Of a stretch of DNA of 64,000 nt, positions 47,045-59,886 are shown piece after piece (position 1 is the stretch's first letter; every line of letters starts with the position of its first letter). The stretch lies in the NCBI GenBank assembly GCA_963082975.1, contig OY720344.1:71328546-71392545 (forward strand), given 5' to 3'. The translations under genes were made by a program, and so were the position numbers. This DNA is from Labia minor (Eukaryota > Arthropoda > Insecta > Dermaptera > Spongiphoridae). The notes beneath the pieces were generated by a model that was not told the DNA's origin, made no database searches, and saw only the letters and a program-made list of their open reading frames with translations.

Positions 47045-49230
47045 ACACATAACTTAAATATATATATATATATATGTATATATGTATATATATATATATA
47101 TATATTATCTCATACAAACATATCCACACATTTATCTCTATTCCAATTCCTCTCTCCCACCATTTATCAGTAATTTTAGCCCACCCCAATTGATATTCTT
47201 TTATTCAATTCGAATCCATAACGATTATATTTTACAAAATCGTGTATAAAATTCCAAAGTATTCCATCATATTAAAAAACAGCATATTTTAATTTATAGT
47301 ATTTTGTTATTTTTTTTTTAAACATTGCCTAATATTTAATTATATAAAAGCCATTGTATTTAATACATATTTGTCATTTTGTAAAATTTATCTCTTAAAT
47401 TGATAATAATAATTTTTGAAGTATTTACCACATATTTAAACATTAAAAATAAAAATCATATGATATTGGAATTTATTTTGAAATATAATCTGACAATGGG
47501 TATAATTAACTATATTTTAGTAAAATCTATTTTATAATAATAATTAATAATAATAATTAATAATAATAATAATAATTACTAAATAATAGATAAATTTATT
47601 GATTGTTACCTAATCAAAAATCAAAATTCATTACATTTTTGGATTTGGGTCATTGAGATAAATCGAAAGAAAAAAAATATAAAACATAAAGATCTATAAA
47701 TTTATTTGATTTAAACGAAAATCTTGTAAAATCAAATAAAAAACAAAACAAAAAAAAAGCATTTCGTTTGAAATTGTAAATCACTTCATGCTATTTGAAA
47801 TTCTTTATTCATTCGTTTCTATATATATTATATAATTTAATGATGCGTTTACACAATTGTCGGGAATTTCCATTATAGGCAATAGATTAGGCACAATCTC
47901 ACAAATCGTTCTATTCTTTTCCGGAATTCTTGCTTCGGTTTTAACTCGATTTGATATATCGTCACTTCAAAAGCAATAAATTTCACTAAACATATTAATA
48001 TTCCCCTCCTCTTCTAATGGAGAAGGAGCGAATCTTTTTATGCAAGGTTAAAAAAAATATACTATTTATTTGTATCTCTATCAAGACGAGAACGATGGAC
48101 TTGTTTTCAAGTTGAATGTATTATCACGGATACCGATTTTATTTAGTATGTTTTTTTTAAATAATTTTTCATAGTATTTTTGATTCCCCATCACGAATGA
48201 GAAAATTCACCGGGTTTATTTATTTTATGATGAAAATAAACCTGAAGGATAATATTTATCGAACTGTAAACAAGAAATTATCTTACATTCAAAAATAAAG
48301 CACATAAAAATACATATAAAAGTTTTTTATTTTAAAATTTTTTTTTTTTCAGAAAATAAAGTTTTTTAGATTAATTATATAATAAAAATAATCTTGTTAG
48401 CATATCTCAACAAACAAAACTAGAAAAGAATAAACATACAAATTTTTTGGGGAGGTATTATTAAAAAAATTTTTTTTGTGCTTAACTAAAATTATTGAAA
48501 GAGGGCTCGAGAGTTCACTGATCATCCGTTTTAATAAAATATTAAGGTTCGCTTCTATTTGAGGATCCAATGATGGTTAGATTTTTCCTTAACTACGTTT
48601 CCACTGGAACTATTATAAATCAGGGGTAGATTACATAATTAAAAGATTTCCATTTCAATATATATTTTACATCAATCCATTAACATAACAGCATTATTAA
48701 AAAAAATTATATTTTACATTAGACTTGTTTTACACATAATAAAGAATTCAAACATTTGATAAAACAAGAAAACCAATCAATAAAAAAAAACAACACAAGA
48801 AAGAAGAAATTACAATCTGAAGACGCAAATGCTTAAAGAAATCCATTTTTTTTACAATAACAAAAACTAATATCATTTATTATTTTATTGACCTGAATTC
48901 ACCTGAATTTTTACAAATCATCTTAAAAATCATTTACAATTATAACAATAGTTTAATAACAACGATAATAATGTTTAATAAAATACAATTTGATACAATT
49001 TTTATATTAGATTCCTTCCCCTTTTTGGGGTGGATTACACAATTAAAATGACTTCCATTTCAATTTATCGAAAACAAACATTACAATTTCCAGACTACAA
49101 ATATTTATATATTCCCTCTCTTTTTTCTCCCTTTTCTTCCCGAATTCACTCGTTTCTTATGAATGAGCGCAATCTTAGAATGCCTATTATTCATTTTTTC
49201 AATGTTTGTCACTTTCAAAATTTCTATTAG
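47045..49230. other. AT-rich gene-free stretch
   Basis: TA tract at 47058-47105 and TAA/AAT runs at 47537-47575. 47860-48260 is somewhat less biased, without recognised genes. Confidence 0.45.
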
Positions 49231-49234
49231 TTTA

Positions 49235-49430
49235 TCTTTAATGGGTTAAGCTCCAAGCCATTGATCTTTGTATATTCCTCCAGATTTCTGAGTTTTTTCT
49301 TTATTTCAGAGTATGTCTCCTAATATGACCATGTCATCCGCATAGAGCAGGGCAATCAATTCTCTCCTACTGTTTATACACAAACCTCTCGCGCTGTGGG
49401 ACTCAAAAAATTCTATCAAATCAGAAGATT
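49235..49430 (-). mobile_element. Non-LTR reverse-transcriptase fragment with YADD box
   Basis: Minus strand reads IEFFESHSARGLCINSRREL then IALLYADDMVILGD, with the YADD catalytic box at 49333-49344. In LINE RTs this motif holds two catalytic Asp residues. A stop follows soon after, in the stretch corresponding to IKKKLRNLEEYTKINGLELN-type sequence. It is the only window copy retaining the RT active site. Confidence 0.78.
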
Positions 49431-49702
49431 AGTATTTATTAAAAATAAAAAAGATTAAAGAAATGACTTCCTGGAAGTTATAGTTTTTGCGAATGGTGGG
49501 AAAAGTTCACTGGTGGTCAATCTAAAACACTTGGCAAAAAGGTGTCCAAAAGGTATCGATAGAATCAACCAACCTTTGTGAAAATTGATGAAATGCACAG
49601 TTACACCACAATACAGTCACCACCGCAAAATAAGGAAAAAAAACAAAAAACAACGGAGTTAATATCAAGAAACTGGGAGCCCACTAAGAGTGCGTGCGAA
49701 CC
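49431..49702. other. Unassigned sequence beside a MITE
   Basis: Less AT-biased than average. A plus frame from 49578 runs into the hAT MITE at 49711, so any original frame was interrupted by that insertion. No family recognised. Confidence 0.35.
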
Positions 49703-49710
49703 TCCTAATC

Positions 49711-49908
49711 CAGTGCTCCGCAACCGGTGTGCCGCGGCACACTGGTGTGCCTTAAAGGTGATACAGATGTGCCGCCGCGACCAAATGAAACTTTTAGAAA
49801 TCCATATAATTTTATATGTAATATATATATATTTCAGCTTTTGATGTGCCGGAAAATCCTAGAAACAATTTTTGTGTACCGTAGGTAAGAAAAGGTTGCG
49901 GAGCACTG
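49711..49908. mobile_element. hAT-type MITE
   Basis: A 198-bp element with termini CAGTGCTCCGCAACCG and the inverse of GGTTGCGGAGCACTG. A perfect 8-bp duplication TCCTAATC lies at 49703-49710 and 49909-49916. Subterminal GTGTGCCGCGGCACAC forms a strong palindrome. Interior AT-rich. Confidence 0.92.
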
Positions 49909-49916
49909 TCCTAATC

Positions 49917-50635
49917 GACCAACTCAGAATCTCCTTTTTGAACAAAGAGGATCATGTAATAATTGAGGCAATCAAGACTTTTTCTTTATGCAATATTTAC
50001 ATATATTTTAGCATAAAATAAAAAAAGTTTATCTTCAATTATTTAGAGTTTAAATTTAAAAGAGTTTACTTTGTTGTAACCAATATTTATTTAAACCAAT
50101 ATTAATTATATTCATAGTTGTCTTTAAATTATCCACATTTTCCTAGACAAGCATTATAATTTTTATAGAACGATTTGTATTTTGTCTTAAGACAGGCCAT
50201 AATTTCAGTTATTTTAATAAAAACACCATATTTTGCAAACTAATCGTCTGATCGCTGTCATGACACATATCATTTGAAAGATGACTGATTTGAGATACAT
50301 TTGGAACTATTATAAATAAATAAATTATGAAGATAAAACAAATTATTTTGAAAAATAAAAATTGTAGGAAAATATTTTCATTGTTCCCATTAATAAATCA
50401 TTAATTTTATATATTTTCTAAATTATTATTTTATTTATAACTTTAAAGAAAAATTTATTTGAAATATTTATTTCATATATTTTCACTCATATCCTATTTA
50501 AAAAAAATATTTTTATCCGAATCTTTTCTTCTTTTGTAATTGTATGTCTGAGTCAAATTATAAAAGAGAATTACGCCTTGGAGCTATTTTATCTTAAATG
50601 ATAGAGTAAAATGTATAATAGGCGTTTGTTGGAAA
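49917..50635. other. AT-rich gene-free stretch
   Basis: Nothing recognised. Confidence 0.45.
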
Positions 50636-50659
50636 AAGAAAATAACAAAAACATAAAAG

Positions 50660-50850
50660 GAATAGCGAGTGAGCTGGCTGTTAAGGCGACATGCGTTTAA
50701 TCTTAGAACCAACGACTTAACTCGAGATTTACATCGGTTTTTGTAAGAGTGTGACAAACCAATTTGTCCCGGGTAGAAATGGAGATCCTCAACAGCTGCC
50801 TACCCATTATATACAAGCAAATAACAAGCAACAGCATAGATTAAGGATTT
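50660..50850 (+). repeat. Candidate tRNA-like SINE head
   Basis: GAGCTGGCTGTTAAGGCGAC then ATGCGTTTAATCTTAGAACC resembles a tRNA box A and anticodon region of Ser/Leu type; GACTTAACTCGAGATTT could be a decayed box B. No cloverleaf closes. The less AT-biased tail runs to about 50840. Confidence 0.35.
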
Positions 50851-52390
50851 ATTTATTTAGATTTCAAATTGTGTACGAATATCATTAATACAAGGCAATA
50901 TTTCATTTGTCTTGTTAAAATATTGAATCAACTCTATCCAATAAATCATTTTAGCAAAAATTAAATAATCTAATATGAAATAAATTTTATTTTGTTAATT
51001 TATAAAAATAGTATAATTTTTTTAACCATATGCACATAAATAAATCTAATCAAAAATAATATTTAATTAATAATTATTTAATTTCTTTCAATTTCATTAT
51101 ATCATGAATAATAAGATTTTAAAAATGGATACTCAGGTATTTTGTTTTTGCGAAAATTTCGCATTGTTTTTTTTTTGAAATTCCATGATATTTTGCACAA
51201 AATTGACTATATGGGCATTTTGAATAGCAAAGGTTTCAAACGATGACGTAACTATCGAAATGTGCATAGAACTAAGAAATAAATAAATTAAAAACTTCAA
51301 TTTAGATTCTGGATTATTTTTATTAAATGTTTATTTTTAAATACAAATTTTCAATTTTAAAATTAAACAAAAACTTTCAAAGAGTGAATACAGTTATCTC
51401 TAAACATAATTCATAAAATGATATTTTTTGTTGGAATAGATTAAATAAAATATTTCTTTAACAAATGGAAGAAAAGAAAAAAATCAATTTTAAAGAATTA
51501 TTTTAGTTAAAATATAAATTTGTATTTAATTGTAAAAATTCTCTTAATGACATTTTCAATGAGAGAAGTTCTTTAAATGGTAGAATGTTACATTGAAATT
51601 CAATAAATAGATATTAAGATTTTTTAATTAAATAAAGTTTTTTTAATTATACCTCTTTTCTAATACATAAATTAAGAATATGTTTTACTAGATGAGAAAA
51701 GACGAAAAATCGATTGTTGTCCACTTAATAAGTAAGTAAATTTTGAATTCTAAAGATGTTGCTGGAAATGTTAAAAAAAGAGATAAGACCAGAAAAACAT
51801 TTTCAATTTATTTAAGTGGTAAAGCTCGGTATAAGCTAGTATAAGCTTATCTAGAACAAGTCATGTAAAATACCACCTACTTTGAATAAAGACTTAGATA
51901 TACATTGCTTCATATTAGATAAGAAATCAAATACCGTTAAGATTGGAATATCGATTGACGACAAACGATCAAACGTTAAAGATCAAAATTTTTAACATTT
52001 ATCTACCTAAGCATTTTCTTCGAACAAGGATTTTAATTTATTTATAATTAAATTTATTTTTGAGATTTTATTTTTTACTTTACTAAATTTATATTATTAA
52101 AATAACAGTTTTTTTTTAAAAAAAAAAGAAATGTAACGAGTCTTTATCTCTATCTAAAGATGAAAAATATTTATTTACAGAAACCGGTTCTAGATATTTA
52201 TTTTTAAAAAATCTCTGGCTTTTGAAGATCCTACGAAAGTACAGTTGGGTAAAGGTTTTGTATGATCAGTACAATAGATTCTCTCAACATTATCTTGATT
52301 TTCTTGATTAGAGTTTTCTACTTTTTAATTCAAGTAGATTTCTAATTTTGGTCACTTAGGCTGGCTAAATCTCATTCTCATACATATCAT
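50851..52390. other. AT-rich gene-free stretch
   Basis: No gene recognised. Confidence 0.45.
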
Positions 52391-52404
52391 CTACGTATCT
52401 ATGT

Positions 52405-52480
52405 TGCTCAGTCTGGGATTTGAACCCAGGATCACAAGGCTGAGAGTTAAGAGTATTGCTCCCAAACTGCGTGGCGTATT
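52405..52480 (-). pseudogene. tRNA-like sequence (partial)
   Basis: The minus strand contains ACGCAGTTTGGGAGC (D-arm-like), the loop CTCTTAA with anticodon CUU, and a perfect T-arm CTGGG-TTCAAAT-CCCAG. The 3' acceptor ACTGAGC has no partner upstream, so no acceptor stem forms. A tRNA pseudogene or SINE head is likely. The plus-strand frame through it ends VKCRYCDIKNSTNSKLKLHL, which looks vaguely like a BED-type zinc finger, but the evidence is thin. Confidence 0.45.
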
Positions 52481-52599
52481 AGGTATCCCTTTAACACCGC
52501 AAATATCTGAAAATAAAGTTAAATGCCGATATTGTGATATTAAAAATTCCACAAATTCCAAACTAAAATTACATTTAACTTGAACATTCATTGGCTATC

Positions 52600-54690
52600 A
52601 ATAAGGAAATTTCTCAGCATACATGATCACCAACTCTTTCAGGAGAAGTTAAGAAATCAAAGGGCTTAGTAATTCTTCATTATTCATTCGAGATTTATCC
52701 AACGAAATTTCGCTTCTCCATCTACAACCAGCCTAAACGGAAATCAGTAATGACTTGTATGATAAAGGAAGAAGTTTCTGGAAAATAGTCAATATGTCTA
52801 TGTTTAATATTTATACTTTTGATTATTTATTTTATTATTATCAACAAGTTGATTTAAAATCTTAAATAAATAATATGTTGATTGAAAATAGTAATAAAAT
52901 AGAGATTCCAGAAATGATTTTATTATTCTAAATTTTGATTAAAAACTAAATAAAAATGTAATCAAATTTTTTTTGAAAAACAAAGACATTATTTTAACGA
53001 CTTGTGTTATTGAATTGTAAAATTTTAGTATCTTTCCGATTTTAAAATTCCAATATAAATGACATTATATACAATTCTATTTATAATTAAATCTTTTAGT
53101 ATTATTTTGATCATGAATTGAATTTTTTTTTATTATTCAACGATTCCACTCATCAATTCCAAACTTATGTAAATAACTCGAAGATAAAAAAGAAAAAAGA
53201 TATCAGAATATGTTATAGAATGAAAGTTGTAAATTTTTTTTTTGTCTTCTATGATGGCTATAGCGTCAATATCCGCCATATCTTGAAACTTCTTTAAGGA
53301 AATGGTTTAGTTCTATCTCGTGCCACTCTTGTATACATAAAAATATAGAGAAACAATATAAAAAATATTTCTTTTTTAAAACGTAACATAGCATTTACTG
53401 AGATTTTCCTACTTCAATTTTAAGATGGGATCAACGAATTATGGAGAACCTTGTTTTATAGCTTCCGAAATAAGACTTAAGAACAATATAGGCTATACCA
53501 ATTTTATATAAAAATAATTTGAGAGAGAGAGAAAACACTATACAAAAATTGAATTTCGTTAGTAGTTTATCTAATTATTTAATTAATAACAAAATAAATG
53601 TCCGCATTTGAAATTTTGAAATTACACCCCCCCTATATCTTATCCAATTATACATTTTATTTTAACTTAACTTTTATTTACTATTATCTTTTTATCTGCA
53701 ATTATTTTCGAAATTCTCAAAATATATTTATTTGTTCTCCATTTTTTATAATACCTGTTTCCTCTTCACCGTTAATATATATTTAATCAAATATCTTGTT
53801 ACTCACCCGAATAAAAATATTATACTTTTAAATATTTATTAATATTTATACTATTTGTTTATTAAATTTTAACAACAAATAATCATATATTGTTAAATTA
53901 TTTATTTAATTTTATTTTATCATAATTTTAAAATAAAGGGTTCTATGTAAAATAAAACATACAATTATTTTGCCTCAGTAATTTTTTAATTGATTGCTAT
54001 TTTTTAAAATCATTTGGAACCTTGTTTAAAATTAAAGTTAAAAGTAAAAGTTTTTAAAAATACTTTCTTAAGTTTTATTTATTAGATAGTTTTATTAAAA
54101 GAAATTGTATTATTGTTGTTTGAATTAATCAATTAATTATTTTAAGATTGGTAGTAGAATTATGCATTATCTTGTAACACATATACAAATATATATACCT
54201 ATATTTTATTTATTTATTTCATTTAAGTTTGAAACCGTTGTTAAATATTTTAGGCAGGAAATAAATAGATATAAAAACTTTTTGATGAAAGGGTACAATG
54301 AAATAGGAGATGATATACTTTATTTCCTATAAATAAAAAAGCCTTTCAACTCAAGGGAATAAAAATAACTTGAAATGGGAAGGCTGTCCACGAATCCCTT
54401 TCAATTCCATTCACATTAAAAAAAGAGAAGTTAGATTGTTAATTCTTTAGTTAAGTTTCAATAAAATTTACCAAATTTCAATGTATATGATATACTTATA
54501 TTAAGATATAAGCCTAAAGTAAAAAAAAGAATTAAAAATTCATATAAAAATTTCAATTATGTAACAAATTTTTATATATTTTCAATGATGCACAATTTTT
54601 ATAAATTTGATCATAAGTCAGTTTGAATTAACATTTTAACGTTTTTTTATACTTTGAGAATAAGAAAGCCGTAAAGTAAAAAAAATGGAA
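52600..54690. other. AT-rich gene-free stretch
   Basis: No supported gene in about 2.1 kb; poly-A/T tracts and hydrophobic low-complexity frames only. Confidence 0.45.
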
Positions 54691-54698
54691 AGGTTTAA

Positions 54699-54923
54699 GT
54701 GGTGGATGTACATAAAAATCTTGTACATCTCGAATATAAGAGCATCTCATTTCAGTCGGATGCCTGCGCCAGGCGTTTCGACAGGAAATCAATTCACCGA
54801 AGATGGAAGGTAAACAAGGAGATCGAGGATGGTAGTTTCTGGGGGTTGTCTTTTGCTGAGATGGATCTGACGAAGGATGCTTTTGGCAGACCGCATAACT
54901 TATTTACGACTATACGAAGTTAG
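54699..54923 (+). CDS. Unrecognised open segment (uncertain)
   Basis: A 74-codon frame of even composition in AT-rich DNA: MVDVHKNLVHLEYKSISFQS, DACARRFDRKSIHRRWKVNK, then EIEDGSFWGLSFAEMDLTKD. Charged and not low-complexity, unlike neighbouring frames. I recognise no family. It may be a host exon or a fragment of a retroelement; a LINE scrap follows about 150 bp downstream. Confidence 0.25.
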   Translation: MVDVHKNLVHLEYKSISFQSDACARRFDRKSIHRRWKVNKEIEDGSFWGLSFAEMDLTKDAFGRPHNLFTTIRS

Positions 54924-54929
54924 GATTTT

Positions 54930-55074
54930 GTAAATGAAAACGCGATGAAAGAAAGAAATGATTAATATTGATAAAATATTTGAAATTTCTTTTTTTTAAT
55001 AATGAATAATTTGGTTCATTTTTGATGATGTATTTAATTTAATAACTATTATATCGTATATTGATAGATTTGAG
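54930..55074. other. AT-rich spacer
   Basis: Nothing recognised between the open segment and the LINE scrap. Confidence 0.4.
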
Positions 55075-55175
55075 GGAATTTAAATTAGGTGCAGGTGGCT
55101 TAGAATAAGAACGGTTGGGAGATAGTGGTTGCACAGGACAAATCATTTAATAGATTAAAAAAGCTAATGACATAG
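55075..55175 (+). mobile_element. Second-type LINE C-terminal fragment (copy 2)
   Basis: GGTGCAGGTGGCTTAGAATA then AGAACGGTTGGGAGATAGTG matches ATGCAGGTTGCTTAGAATAA and GGACGGTTGGAAGATTGTAG at 57.88 kb. Translation VQVA, stop, NKNGWEIVVAQD. Noncoding. Confidence 0.55.
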
Positions 55176-55179
55176 ATAT

Positions 55180-55515
55180 TGTATTTTCTTCTATTAATAA
55201 AATTAGCAAGAGATTCTAATTCTATAAACATTTATAATATTATTATGCATCTATCAATGTAAATTAATTCACTTAAAGTTATAGAATTAAATGGAATAGA
55301 TTTGGAAATTATTTTCATAAACGAATAAAATTATGAATAAAATATATGAAAAAATATTTGATTTATATATTAAATATGAATATTATTAAAAATAAATTAC
55401 TATTTCAAATTTAAAAGAACCAGATATTAATAGTGTGAATATTATTTTTCAATAATATTTATAATTAGGTATTTTTTTTTTATTTAATATCATTAATTAC
55501 TTATATTATTTTAAT
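55180..55515. other. AT-rich gene-free stretch
   Basis: Nothing recognised. Confidence 0.45.
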
Positions 55516-55517
55516 AA

Positions 55518-56160
55518 TTACCTACCGACGATAGTAAGGAAGGTATTGTTTTCACACCAAATTCACATGTGGAGAATTTTAGATATCTTAACGAATCATG
55601 CATTTTCTTAACAGAAATAAGTTGGCGTGTGGCCAGGCGCAGAACCGACCGACGATTTGAAGTAAATTAATTTCTAGCTACAGAAACAATTTCAAATAAT
55701 TTTAATATATCTATTAATGTAATAAAAAACATATAGGCATATAACATAAATATTTTAAATTTTATTTTATTTATAATATATAAGTAAGCTGTGACGTCAT
55801 GAAGTGCTGGGTGACGTCATATAATTTTAAATTAAGAAAAAACTAATGAAGATGATTTTTTTCGAGGATAAAACCAATACAAAGAGCATGATTCGTAGAG
55901 ATATGTAAAAAATCTCATTATGTGAAATTTGGTGTGAAAATAACCCTTCCCTTCCTATCGTCGATCGCTAATACTACCACTTCCGGTTTCCGGATTTGCA
56001 CCAAAAGTTGATCAATTCATCATACTGATGCATTAAGTAAATATACCAAATTTCATCAAAATCTGATGTGCCGTTCAAGATGTACACATCTATACGGACG
56101 GACGGACGGATGGGCGGACGAAAAAGTATTTTAGCATGATGTCTGTCCGTCCGTCCTTCC
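55518..56160 (+). repeat. ACGG-tipped dispersed repeat A (copy 3, rearranged)
   Basis: Begins with the tail in inverted form (ACCTACCGACGATAGTAAGG; AATCATGCATTTTCTTAACA), then the head GTTGGCGTGTGGCCAGG, GTGACGTCATGAAGTGCTGG, CACTTCCGGTTTCCGGATTT and an ACGG tandem at 56096-56109. It ends with the inverse of the ATCATGCTAAAAATAC block. The tails at both sides make a partly foldback structure. Confidence 0.72.
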
Positions 56161-56164
56161 GCGC

Positions 56165-57845
56165 TCAAAATTCTAGAACTGGTCCTAATTATGATTATAA
56201 ACCAAGATAATAATCATCTTTTCATAATCAATTTTCTTATATTTATTTTATAAGTAAACAAATTTATAGAGATGAGGGAAAATTGACAAATGTTATTTTA
56301 GTCTTACAAAAAATAAATTCTTCCTGGCTGTTTATACTGGATCAAATTTCAAGAATTGTAATCCTGATTACATGAAGATTAGAAGATTAATAGTATGCCA
56401 GACAAAATTTTCATGCAATTTTTAACATTCATAAATTTTGTAAAGCTTAAAACTTAACTAATGAATTTGAAATTTGGAATGTTCATAAATTAATCACAAT
56501 GACTGATTAGAGTAAGTATATTATTATTTAATACATAGATAGTCCATAAATTTTTAGCTCATTTCAAAATTGGTTTTGTTACATGTTTTATCTCTTCATG
56601 TCCTCCTCACCCCATTCTCTTCTCACCTCCTTCCCACCCCATTTCACTCATTTATCGAATAATAATATTAACTGGGTCGTATTATTTTTCATTAGAAGTC
56701 ACATGCTCTTGTTTACATTGTTTTAATTAATCCTCGCAGGGATCTCCTGTTCGTAATTGATAAATGAGATAGGTTGAAAATTAATATTGATCAATCGCTA
56801 ATACAATAACAGCGGTTTAAAGAAATTAAATCCGGATCGTTGAAATTGGGGGAAATGCATTTAGAATTGAAACTCATTTTTCTTAAATATCAACTTGGCA
56901 TAATTAATTATTCATTAGGATCACGGAATATTCCAAGAACCTCTCCTCTAAGGGAATATTAATAACAATTCGTTAAAAGATTTTTGAGATAGAAGGCAAA
57001 AAAAAGAATTTAATAAATAATTTATGATAAATTACAATAAATCCTGATTAAGCTGTATTTATACTTTCACTTATAATTATAAATATGCATATACTTCCAA
57101 ATATATAGAAGAGAAATATTGTGATTCACTATTTAAATATTCAATTTCAATCTAGGATTAAAATTCTAAAAGAGGTGAACAATAAAATAACCAAAAGAAT
57201 ATTATTTTTACCTTTAATACTAACTATTTATAATAATAATAAATTTGTTAAAAGTTTCAAATTTTAAAGAAACAACAAGGTAATTATTACTGTTTGGACA
57301 GTATATATGTTCTTCAAATATTAAGACACCTATATGTAAAACATTTGTTATTAACAAGTTTATTGAATAAAAAGAGGAATTTAAATAAGCTATAATGAAA
57401 TATGTATCTTAAGAAATAATCAGTAATTGAACAAAAGTAAAGGTTTTCTTTGAATAAATGACACAAACTTTTGAAGAAACCTTGTTGAACCGTATTTCAC
57501 TTATGTCTACCATCTGGTTACAACCTCCATTCATTCTATAATATTCCATGTTTAATATTTCAAAAAATACAATGTTTGCCAGATGCCGCCTGGAAAAATG
57601 TAGTACGAAGAATAGCTCTATTTTGTTAAAAGTTTCTTAAAAAGTAAATAGTTCTACTTACTTAAATACGATATATTGTTAGAATTATTTCATAAGGGTT
57701 GTGAATTCTCTAAAGAAATTTAACAGTATTTTAAAAATTCATAATTTTGGGAAATAATCTATAGCTTCTGTATTATTTGTTCTTTTTAATTTTATTATGT
57801 ATATTATTGTTATTATTATTAATAGTTGATAGTACAACCCGCAGA
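56165..57845. other. Mostly AT-rich, with one less biased island
   Basis: 56560-56990 is less AT-biased (CCTCCTCACCCCATTCTCTT; GATCTCCTGTTCGTAATTGA), with no copy in the window and no long frame; possibly host noncoding sequence. The remainder is AT-rich without genes. Confidence 0.35.
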
Positions 57846-57849
57846 TAAA

Positions 57850-57965
57850 AATGAGGGAATTAGAAGAGGATATAAATCAGATGCAGGTTGCTTAGAATAA
57901 GGACGGTTGGAAGATTGTAGTTTGGATAGTAAAATACTTAAACATTTTTTTGCTTTGGAAAAAAT
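57850..57965 (+). mobile_element. Second-type LINE C-terminal fragment (copy 3)
   Basis: Plus strand reads MRELEEDINQMQVA, stop, NKDGWKIVVWIVKYL. Matches fragments at 12.95 and 55.1 kb. The TAG after QVA occurs in two copies at the same place, so it may predate their dispersal. Confidence 0.6.
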
Positions 57966-58403
57966 GTTTATATAAATAAATAATTATAAAAAATGATGAT
58001 AATAATTATAATATTCTTAATATTTTTCAATTTTTTTTCAAATATCAATAAATTTAAATAAGTTTGAATAAATTAAAAATTTATATTTTTTATTTTTTAA
58101 ATAAGTAATGTATTATATACATTTGTTTAATGTATGATGTGTTTATATATATGAGCATTTATACCATTTGTCCAATTGGCCTTAAATATTTAATAATATA
58201 TTTAATAATTTATTCGTTTTCACTTAAATTTTCAAATTGCACTATTTTTCAAAATATCTATATATATAAAAGGCAATGTCTGTGTGTCTGTGTGTCTGTC
58301 TGTCTGTCTGTCTGTCTCTTATAGACTCAAAAACTACCCGTCCGATTACGGTGAAACTTTCAGGGATTGTTGTGGGCATCCCAGGGAAGGTTTTAGTGTA
58401 GTT

Positions 58404-58860
58404 AAATCCAAAATTAATTTATCCAAAATTAATTTAATTAGTAATATATTGCTAAAAGTCTGTAGTGTCACAAAACTATCGACAGATGGCGCTACATATA
58501 ATTTTCAAAATTCAAATATTTTAAATTTTTTTTAAACTGTCAAAAATAACATACCCATAATAACAGTTGTAATAAAAATAGAAATAGAAATCACAATGTA
58601 AGTAAAATATTGAATCGTTTTATTTATATTGTTTCAATTAAATCCAAAATTAATTTAATTAGTAATATTTTGGTAAAAGTCTGTAGTGTCACAAAACTAT
58701 CGACAGATGGCGCTAAATATAATCTTCCAAATTCAAATATTTTAAATTTTTTTTTAACTGTCAAAAATAACATACCCATAAAACAGTTGTAATAAAAATA
58801 GAAATATAAATCACAATGTAAGTAAAATATTGAATCGTTTTATTTATATTGTTTCAATTA
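58404..58860 (+). repeat. 221-bp tandem duplication inside the Helitron
   Basis: The block AAATCCAAAATTAATTT ... TATTGTTTCAATTA occurs twice at 221-bp spacing; for example GTAGTGTCACAAAACTATCG starts at 58462 and 58683. Both contain GACAGATGGCGCTA. The copies differ by a few substitutions and small indels. Confidence 0.9.
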
Positions 58861-59300
58861 TTGTTTGAATATATATTAAATTTATATATAGATTTATTAA
58901 GTATAATAATTCCATTTACTTCACATTTTTTTAATTTTTTATTTAAAAGTATATTCAGCATTGAAATTGCCATTAAATATGCAGGTAATTGGAACTCCAA
59001 CATGTAATATTAGCAAATATTCTGGGATGGGAAAAATACTAAGATCATGTCATGTCCTATTAAATATTTTGAATTTTATTTTGAATCATACAATGGTAAT
59101 GAAATATTGTAGGTAGACTTTTGAGACAAACAATAAAAATCTCTATAAAATAAGAGAATATACTTATTCCGAAAACTGTTAATTAAAATGTAATAACTAT
59201 TAACAATTAATAAAGTAGAAATAATTTTCGAACAAATAAAAATGTAATAATTATTAACAAAAAAAATAAAAAATAAAAATAAATTATTAACAAAATAAGT

Positions 59301-59602
59301 TGACCTGTGGCCAGGTCCGAACCGACCGACGGTTTGAAGTAAATTAATTTCCAGCTACAGAAACAATTTCAAATAATTTTAATATATCTATTAATATAAT
59401 AAAAAAACAGATATGGACATAACATAAATATTTTTAATTTTATTTTATTTGTAATATATATGTAAGACCAGGCTGTGACGTCATGAATGGCTGGGTGACT
59501 TCATATAATTTTAAATTAAGAAATATTCGTGGAGATATGTAAAAATCTCCACATGTGAAATTTGGTGTGAAAACAATACCTCCCTTACTATCGTCGGTCG
59601 GT
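59301..59602 (+). repeat. ACGG-tipped dispersed repeat A (copy 4, deleted)
   Basis: Head GTTGACCTGTGGCCAGGTCC and tail TACTATCGTCGGTCGGTAAA are kept, but the CACTTCCGG, CCAAATTTC and ACGG parts are missing, leaving about 300 bp. It lies inside the Helitron. Confidence 0.75.
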
Positions 59603-59639
59603 AAAAAATAAAAATAAAAATGTAATAATATAAAAAATA

Positions 59640-59850
59640 AAATTTCAATTATATTAATTTAATAAATTATTATTATTATTATTATTATTATTTTCACGTA
59701 TTAAACGGTATATTATTATTATTATTATTATTTGTAATAATTCCAATAAAAATAAATAAAAATAAAAACCAAAAAAAAAGTGCAATTAAAACTAAAATTT
59801 CAATTATATTCATTTAATACATTATTATTATTATTATTATTCAGTTATCA
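59640..59850 (+). repeat. ATT microsatellite, duplicated
   Basis: Three ATT/TTA runs (about 59666-59691, 59709-59731, 59821-59841). AAATTTCAATTATATT precedes the first and last runs at a spacing of about 158 bp, showing a local duplication. Confidence 0.75.
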
Positions 59851-59886
59851 TATACGTAGATATGTATGCAGACACACATGCAAATA

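Noticed and set aside
58130..58535. Plus frames across the Helitron 5' end
   Set aside because: They translate TA and CTGT repeats (Cys/Val/Ser runs) and noncoding Helitron sequence.
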